Below, in pieces: positions 59,589-64,000 of a stretch of DNA of 64,000 bases. The number at the start of each line of letters is the position of its first letter. Position 1 is the stretch's first letter. Location of the stretch: contig CAVXPD010000007.1 in the NCBI GenBank assembly GCA_963763575.1, positions 39,540 to 103,539 of the forward strand, written 5' to 3'. The notes beneath the pieces were generated by a model that was not told the origin of the DNA, did not search any database, and saw only the letters and a program-made list of their open reading frames with translations. The translations under genes and the position numbers were made by a program. The stretch is from Bog-473 sp963763575 (GTDB lineage Bacteria > Actinomycetota > Acidimicrobiia > Acidimicrobiales > RAAP-2).

Positions 59589-60480
59589 TCACGAGGCGAG
59601 ACGGCGTCCGGCAAGAGTCGGGGAGGCAAGTATGGTGGCAGCAGCGTTCCGGATGGCTTCGTGCACTGTAGTCGCCGGCTTGCCACTTAGTTCACCAAGT
59701 CCTCGCTCGCAGTGAACGACTCTCCGCGAGCCACACCGGCGTCGGCTTCGGCGACGGCAGCGGCAAGCTTCGCCGGCATCCCCGCACGGATGAGGACATC
59801 GGTGTAGTCAGCGACCGACATATCCTGATAGGCGATGCGGGTGCCGATGACCTCGCTGATTGTGGCGGCGAGCTCGATGAGGTGAACGGCGTCCCGCCGA
59901 GTTCATATGTCGCTCCGAAGTGCCCGTCATGCGTCAATACAGTCGCGGCAGCGGACGCTAGTCACGTCGGCTGGCCGCGTCGACGAGACCGTCACGCGAG
60001 CTGCCCAACAATGAGTGGTACCGGATGATCATCGGGAGCTGGTCGGTGTAATTCTTCAGGTACCATCCGTGGCGCAGGATGACGAACGCCAAACCGCTGT
60101 CACGCAGGTAGTCCTCCGTGCGGCGATGCTCGCCAGCGAGCGTTATTTGCGCGGTCGAGGCGTTGACGATGCTGGTGTACACGATCCGGGAAACGCCAGC
60201 TCGGGCTGCGGCGTCGATGGCGTTGCGGGCGTTGTCGAACCGCTCCCCGACGTGTCGTCGAGACCAACATCATCGTGTCGGCGTCCTGGAAAGCGTCCTC
60301 GAGCGTGCTCGGGTCGGCGAAGCTAGCGCGTCGGACCGTGACCCCGTTGCGTTCGAGCTCGCTGAGTTTGTCAACGTCTTGGCCGCTGGCCACGATCTGC
60401 GCCGGTGCCGTTGCGGCGAGGAGTTGATCGACCACGAGCCCGCCGAGGCGACCTGACGCTCCGGTGATGACCGTAGACAT
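59589..60480 (-). pseudogene. NmrA/QorB-like NAD(P)H-binding reductase, multiply frameshifted
   Basis: From ATG 60480 (GAGAGGCG upstream): STVITGASGRLGGLVVDQLLAATAPAQIVASGQDVDKL...DADTMMLVST in frame one; then VGERFDNARNAIDAAARAGVSRIVYTSIVNASTAQITLAGEHRRTEDYLRDSGLAFVILRHGWYLKNY in another; then THDGHFGATYELGGTPFT; then ISEVIGTRIAYQDMSVADYTDVLIRAGMPAKLAAAVAEADAGVARG and ELSGKPATTVHEAIRNAAATILASPTLAGRR, ending at a TGA at 59589-59591. At least four frame changes. The order is that of quinone oxidoreductase 2 (YtfG/QorB). Confidence 0.8.
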
Positions 60481-60788
60481 GGCGTCGCCTCTCGAAAGGG
60501 CAGCGCGGTCCGAGTGAAGGTCGTCGGTGACCCGCGGAATGTACGCCAAGGGATCGCTTAGCTTAGAGGCTGATGCGATCGAGGGCGTGAAGTACCGCTA
60601 TCCGCTACTGCATCGAGGTTGACCGAGTTGGAATGACGCGGTCGAGTTGTCCCCCGCCGCGGCGGGCGTCGGTGTGGCGGTATCCGGGCGGATCCGTGGG
60701 CCCGTAGATTGCCGATCCACACCGAGCCGCCGCTTTTGTCGAGGCGCCTTTGCCGACGCTCCTGGCCGATCAGCGTGACGTCGAAAAC

Positions 60789-62257
60789 TCATCGAGAGAC
60801 CGGCTGCAACACTGTTCGCGGCCCTTCGGTCGCCTTGTCCGATGCCGGTTCCTTCGCGGGACGAATGCCGATCATCCCGAAGAAGGCAATCAGACAGCCG
60901 ATCCCAGCAAAGGCCGCGCCAAACCAAAGGTGACAGAGAAGCCGTGGTTGAGCGCCTCCGTCATGATGCCGCGTGAATGGCCGTGTCCGTCGATGAATCT
61001 CGTCGTCGCAGAGACCGCAATCGTCGAGAGCACGGCTACGCCGAGTGCACCGCCAATCTGTTGCGTCGTTGTTATCAGCCCTGACGTGACGCCTGCCTCA
61101 CCCGGGACGACTCCACTCACTGCCCCGATGGTCACCGGCACGAACGAGAGGCCGAGGCCGACGCCGGCCAGGAGGAACCCAGGCAGCAACGCGCCCAGGT
61201 ACGTCCCGTGCGGCGAGATCTGGGCAAAGTAGATAAGACCACCGACTGAAAGGGCCATACCCAGAGTCATCACAAGTCGGACGCCAAACCTGGCCACAAG
61301 CGATTGTGCTGCTCCCGCGGCGATGATGATTGCGCTGGCGATCGCCAGATAGCCGACCCCAGTTTTGAGGGCTGAGTACCCCAGGACCTGTTGCATATAA
61401 AGCGACAGGAAATAAAACATCGAGAAGAGGGATGCGCCCAAAGTGAGCGAGACCATGTTGGACACGCTCAGGATCCTGTTGCGAAAGATTGACAGAGGCA
61501 CCAGGGCGTTCTTGGTCCGTCGCTCGACTCCGATAAACGTGACGAAGAGGACAACGGCTACGGCCAAGAACCCCAACGTCTTGGCAGAGGCCCAACCCCA
61601 ACTCGTACTCTTGACCAGAGCCGACACAAGCAACGCAAGGCCGGCGGTCAGACTGATCGCGGCCGGATGTCGTATCCCCGGTCCTGGTCCTCTGCGAAGG
61701 AGGGGACAGCACGAAGAAGCTCGCCAGCACGACCAAAGCACCGATCGGCACATTCACGTAGAAGATCCACTGCCAGCCGAACTCCTGGGTGAGGACTCCA
61801 CCGAGCAGAACCCCAAACGCGCCACCTGCTCCTGCGATCGCCCCCCAGATGCTCAAGGCCGTGTTCCTCGCGCCCCTCTTGGAAGGTCACGGTCAGGATG
61901 GAGAGGGCAGCGGGTGAGAGGAGCGCAGCCCCCGACCCTGCAGCGCCCGGGCCGTAACCAACCAGCCGGTCGATGTCGCCAGTCCACAAAACAGGGAAGC
62001 CGTGGTAAAGACGATCACGCCCGTCAGGAACACACGGCGCCGTCCCAGCTCGTCGCCACGCGGCCACCGAGCATGAGGAACCCACCGAACATCAGGGCGT
62101 AGGCATTCAAGACCCAGAGCAAGTTCTGCTCAGAGAAGTGCAGGCCACGCTGTATCGAGGGCAAGGCCACGTTCACGATCGAGACATCGAGAATGACCAT
62201 GAACTGAGCAATACAGATGATCGCCAGCGCGAACCATTTGCGGGAATCGGTTGTCAT
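60789..62257 (-). pseudogene. DHA2-family MFS exporter, multiply frameshifted
   Basis: From ATG 62257 the start FALAIICIAQFMVILDVSIVNVALPSIQRGLHFSEQNLLWVLNAYALMFGGFLMLGGRVA is normal. The frame is lost near 62040. SIWGAIAGAGGAFGVLLGGVLTQEFGWQWIFYVNVPIGALVVLASFFVL reappears in another frame near 61850. A long third piece (AAISLTAGLALLVSALVKSTSWGWASAKTLG...GLITTTQQIGGALGVAVLSTIAVSATTRF) ends near 60900, where one more shift gives GCLIAFFGMIGIRPAKEPAS and the stop at 60789-60791. At least four indels. Confidence 0.82.
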
Positions 62258-62420
62258 CGGACTTCCAGTTGGTCGGTGGCGAGTTCAGTCAGTAGATCCC
62301 CGTTGACCTCGCTCGGCAGGACCGGGTCGGCGAGAACGGGGATCCTCGTTGACTCCGCCGTCGGCTGGGTCGAGACGGGGCTCAGGGATATCACCGGACA
62401 TGACAGGCCTCCTTCGGGGA

Positions 62421-63163
62421 TCAGGCGCGGATCCCAGGGGTCTCGCGGGTGAACTGGTGACGGCCGATCAGCTTGTAGGCCAGACGAGCGGGAGCTCGTA
62501 CGACCTGCATGAACTTCTGCCGCTCCGCGTCGTCGGTCTCCTCAGTGATGTATCCGAGTATCACCAGGCGCCGCCTGACCGGGATCGTGCTCATGCCGTG
62601 CTTGCCGAGCGCGTCCCATTCGCTCTGGGAGAGCGTGACCGAGACGACCGGGAGCAGTTTCTGCTCCTCCTCATCGCAGTGACCGATCAGTGTCGGCATC
62701 ATCGCGTCGATGCAGGCTGCCATCCGCTCGCCGGCGACGGCGTCCGCGGCTCGCCGTCCACGCCGGCAGCTCCGCGTTGACAGCCACGACCGCTCGTTAA
62801 CCTGAGCGTGTTGGGCGTCCATTCGGTCCATCAGCTCAGGGTCGAGCACACGTCGCTCGCGAAGCAGGGGAAAGAGCAGCTCGTCCTCACCGGTGTGGTG
62901 CGTGTGCAGGAAGTCCAACATCTCCCGGGCGTGCGCGCCGATGATCTTGGATCGCGTGGGTCATCGACCGTGGAGCGGAACAGTCGGGGTAGCTGACCGA
63001 TCTCGCGGCGGAGGACGCGGTGCATCAGAACCATCTCGTGGGTATCGACTCCGGATCTCCTGTTGCTCACCGGTGTTGCTCGATGATCGCGACGCTCAGG
63101 GGGGATGTTGGCGAGTTCACGGGGGAGTTGGGATGCGTCAACAGTGGTCTCGGATTTGGTCAT
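62421..63163 (-). pseudogene. hemerythrin-domain protein, frameshifted
   Basis: ATG 63163 (AAAGGACA upstream) opens with SETTVDASQLPRELANIPP...GVDTHEMVLMHRVLRREIGQLPRLFRSTVDDP. After a shift near 62940 the second frame gives MLDFLHTHHTGEDELLFPLLRERRVLDPELMDRMDAQHAQVNER. A further disturbed part is followed by CIDAMMPTLIGHCDEEEQKLLPVV. The His and Glu ligands of a hemerythrin-like di-iron site (H-E-x3-H, HH-x-GED-E-LLFP, HAQV, HCDEEE) are all there. At least two indels. Confidence 0.75.
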
Positions 63164-63270
63164 TTCGGTGTCCTTTCGGTCGGATTACGGGATCAGTGTC
63201 AGGATGACTGCGGATCCTGGGCATTCGCACCGGCGATTTCGCCAGATTGGTTCCCGGCGCCGGGGAGTAC

Positions 63271-64000
63271 ATGGAGTTGATGCTCTACGGCAGGGACCCA
63301 GAGCGCGGGCTCGGCGCGCTCCTCGGGGACGCTCGTGAGTCGCGAGGCGGCGCGCTCGTCTTCCGCGGCGAGGCGGGTGTCGCAAGTCCGCCCTGCTCAA
63401 GGACACTCGTGAGCGAGCGTCCGACATGCAGGTCCTGAGCGGTAGCGGGATCGAATCGGAGGCGCACGTCCCCTTCGCCGTGTTACACCAAGTCGTCCGT
63501 CCCATCCTGAAGCACCTGGAGAGCATCGCCGAGCTCCAGAGGGGGGCGCTGCGGGGAGCGCTCGGACTGGAGGCGGCGCGAAGGCCACGACCGTTTCTTG
63601 ATCTCGCTTGCGGTGTTGAGCCTCCTAGCCCAGGCGGCCGAGCACCGGCCCGTTCTCTGCCTCATCGATGACGCGCGGCACTGGCTCGACCCTGCTTCCG
63701 CTGACGCCCTCATGTTCGTCGGCCGTCGGCTCGAGGCGGACGGAATCGCCATGGTGTTCGCCGTTCGTGAGCGTGAGGGTTACCGCTTCGAGGCACAGGG
63801 GTTGCAGGAACTCCTGCTTGGCGGGCTCGATCCGCAGGCGGCGGCGGCGCTCATCGGCCGTCAGGCGAACGTCGCACTCTCGCCTGAGGCACGTCAGCGT
63901 CTGGTTGAGGCAACCGGCGGCAATCCCCTTGCCTTGCTCGAGCTCCCGGGAGGTGTTGAGTGAAGCGCAACTCGCAGGCGCCGAGCCGCTGCCAGCGCCG
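63271..64000 (+). pseudogene. LuxR-type regulator ATPase domain, frameshifted, runs off right edge
   Basis: ATG 63271 opens MELMLYGRDPERGLGALLGDARESRGGALVFRGEAGV, a Walker A region whose GKS(A)LL part lies in another frame. MQVLSGSGIESEAHVPFAVLHQVVRPILKHL and then SLLAQAAEHRPVLCLIDDARHWLDPASADALMFVGRRLEADGIAMVFAVRE (Walker B LIDDA) follow in further frames. Near the end ...NPLALLELP continues as LSEAQLAGAEPLPAP. This is the AAA ATPase part of a large LuxR-family (MalT-like) regulator with at least three indels. Confidence 0.7.

Noticed and set aside
1..64000. CRISPR array or rRNA operon
   Set aside because: No regularly spaced repeats and no rRNA-like sequence seen anywhere in the window.

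Overview
The window is 64 kb of high-GC DNA from an actinobacterium. An Acidimicrobiia-like organism fits best: actinobacterial families are present (GT81 GpgS, LytR_C protein, DUF1707, ECF with a YCII partner, HemQ), GTG starts are frequent, and genes are packed in short operons joined by ATGA/GTGA overlaps. Lineage is inferred from gene content only.

Layout. 1-7.1 kb is compact core-like DNA: the N-terminal part of an Lhr-type helicase, a methyltransferase/patatin/small membrane protein operon, a pair of hypothetical proteins (the first resembling a decayed PD-(D/E)XK nuclease) and typA. A complete tRNA-Ser(UGA) at 7.13 kb, whose 3' end is tandemly repeated, marks the left edge of a lower-GC mosaic region (7.4-20.9 kb). 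That region holds single genes in mixed orientation: four SAM methyltransferases, two HAD phosphatases, two GNATs, HIT proteins, a sulfotransferase, a broken Stf0 sulfotransferase and small proteins. 21-53.5 kb is again compact and GC-rich. It contains a membrane-anchored GH43 propeller with a paralogous partner, an ECF sigma/YCII/reductase/exonuclease operon, two DHA2 exporters (one frameshifted), a VOC/amidohydrolase operon, pheA, larB-larC-decarboxylase, WYL and TetR regulators with visible operator-like sites, a hemQ-larE-NIL operon, groEL under a CIRCE operator, and threonine synthase plus a ThiS/MoaD-like sulfur carrier under a SAM-type riboswitch. These are followed by glucosylglycerate/trehalose-type genes (gpgS, a GT20 enzyme, otsB) and a LytR_C protein.

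At 53.54 kb a tRNA-Thr(UGU) gene stops exactly after its anticodon loop. From there to the right end the DNA looks like a decaying mobile island: a toxin-antitoxin-like pair, an orphan excisionase, a truncated haemoglobin, an M24 peptidase with an in-frame TGA, an IS110 element, a decayed tRNA-Gly half, and a run of multiply frameshifted genes (QorB-like reductase, DHA2 exporter, hemerythrin, AAA/LuxR-type regulator) beside an intact MarR gene.

The most interesting unit is riboswitch-thrC-sulfur carrier (48.1-49.8 kb). A SAM-sensing leader is unexpected on a plain threonine synthase. Together with a GG-ending carrier translationally coupled to a PLP enzyme, it suggests protein-thiocarboxylate-dependent homocysteine synthesis, by analogy with CysO/CysM. 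Two further sulfur-handling genes (larE, NIL) lie 4 kb away. All calls were made by eye; no database search was run.
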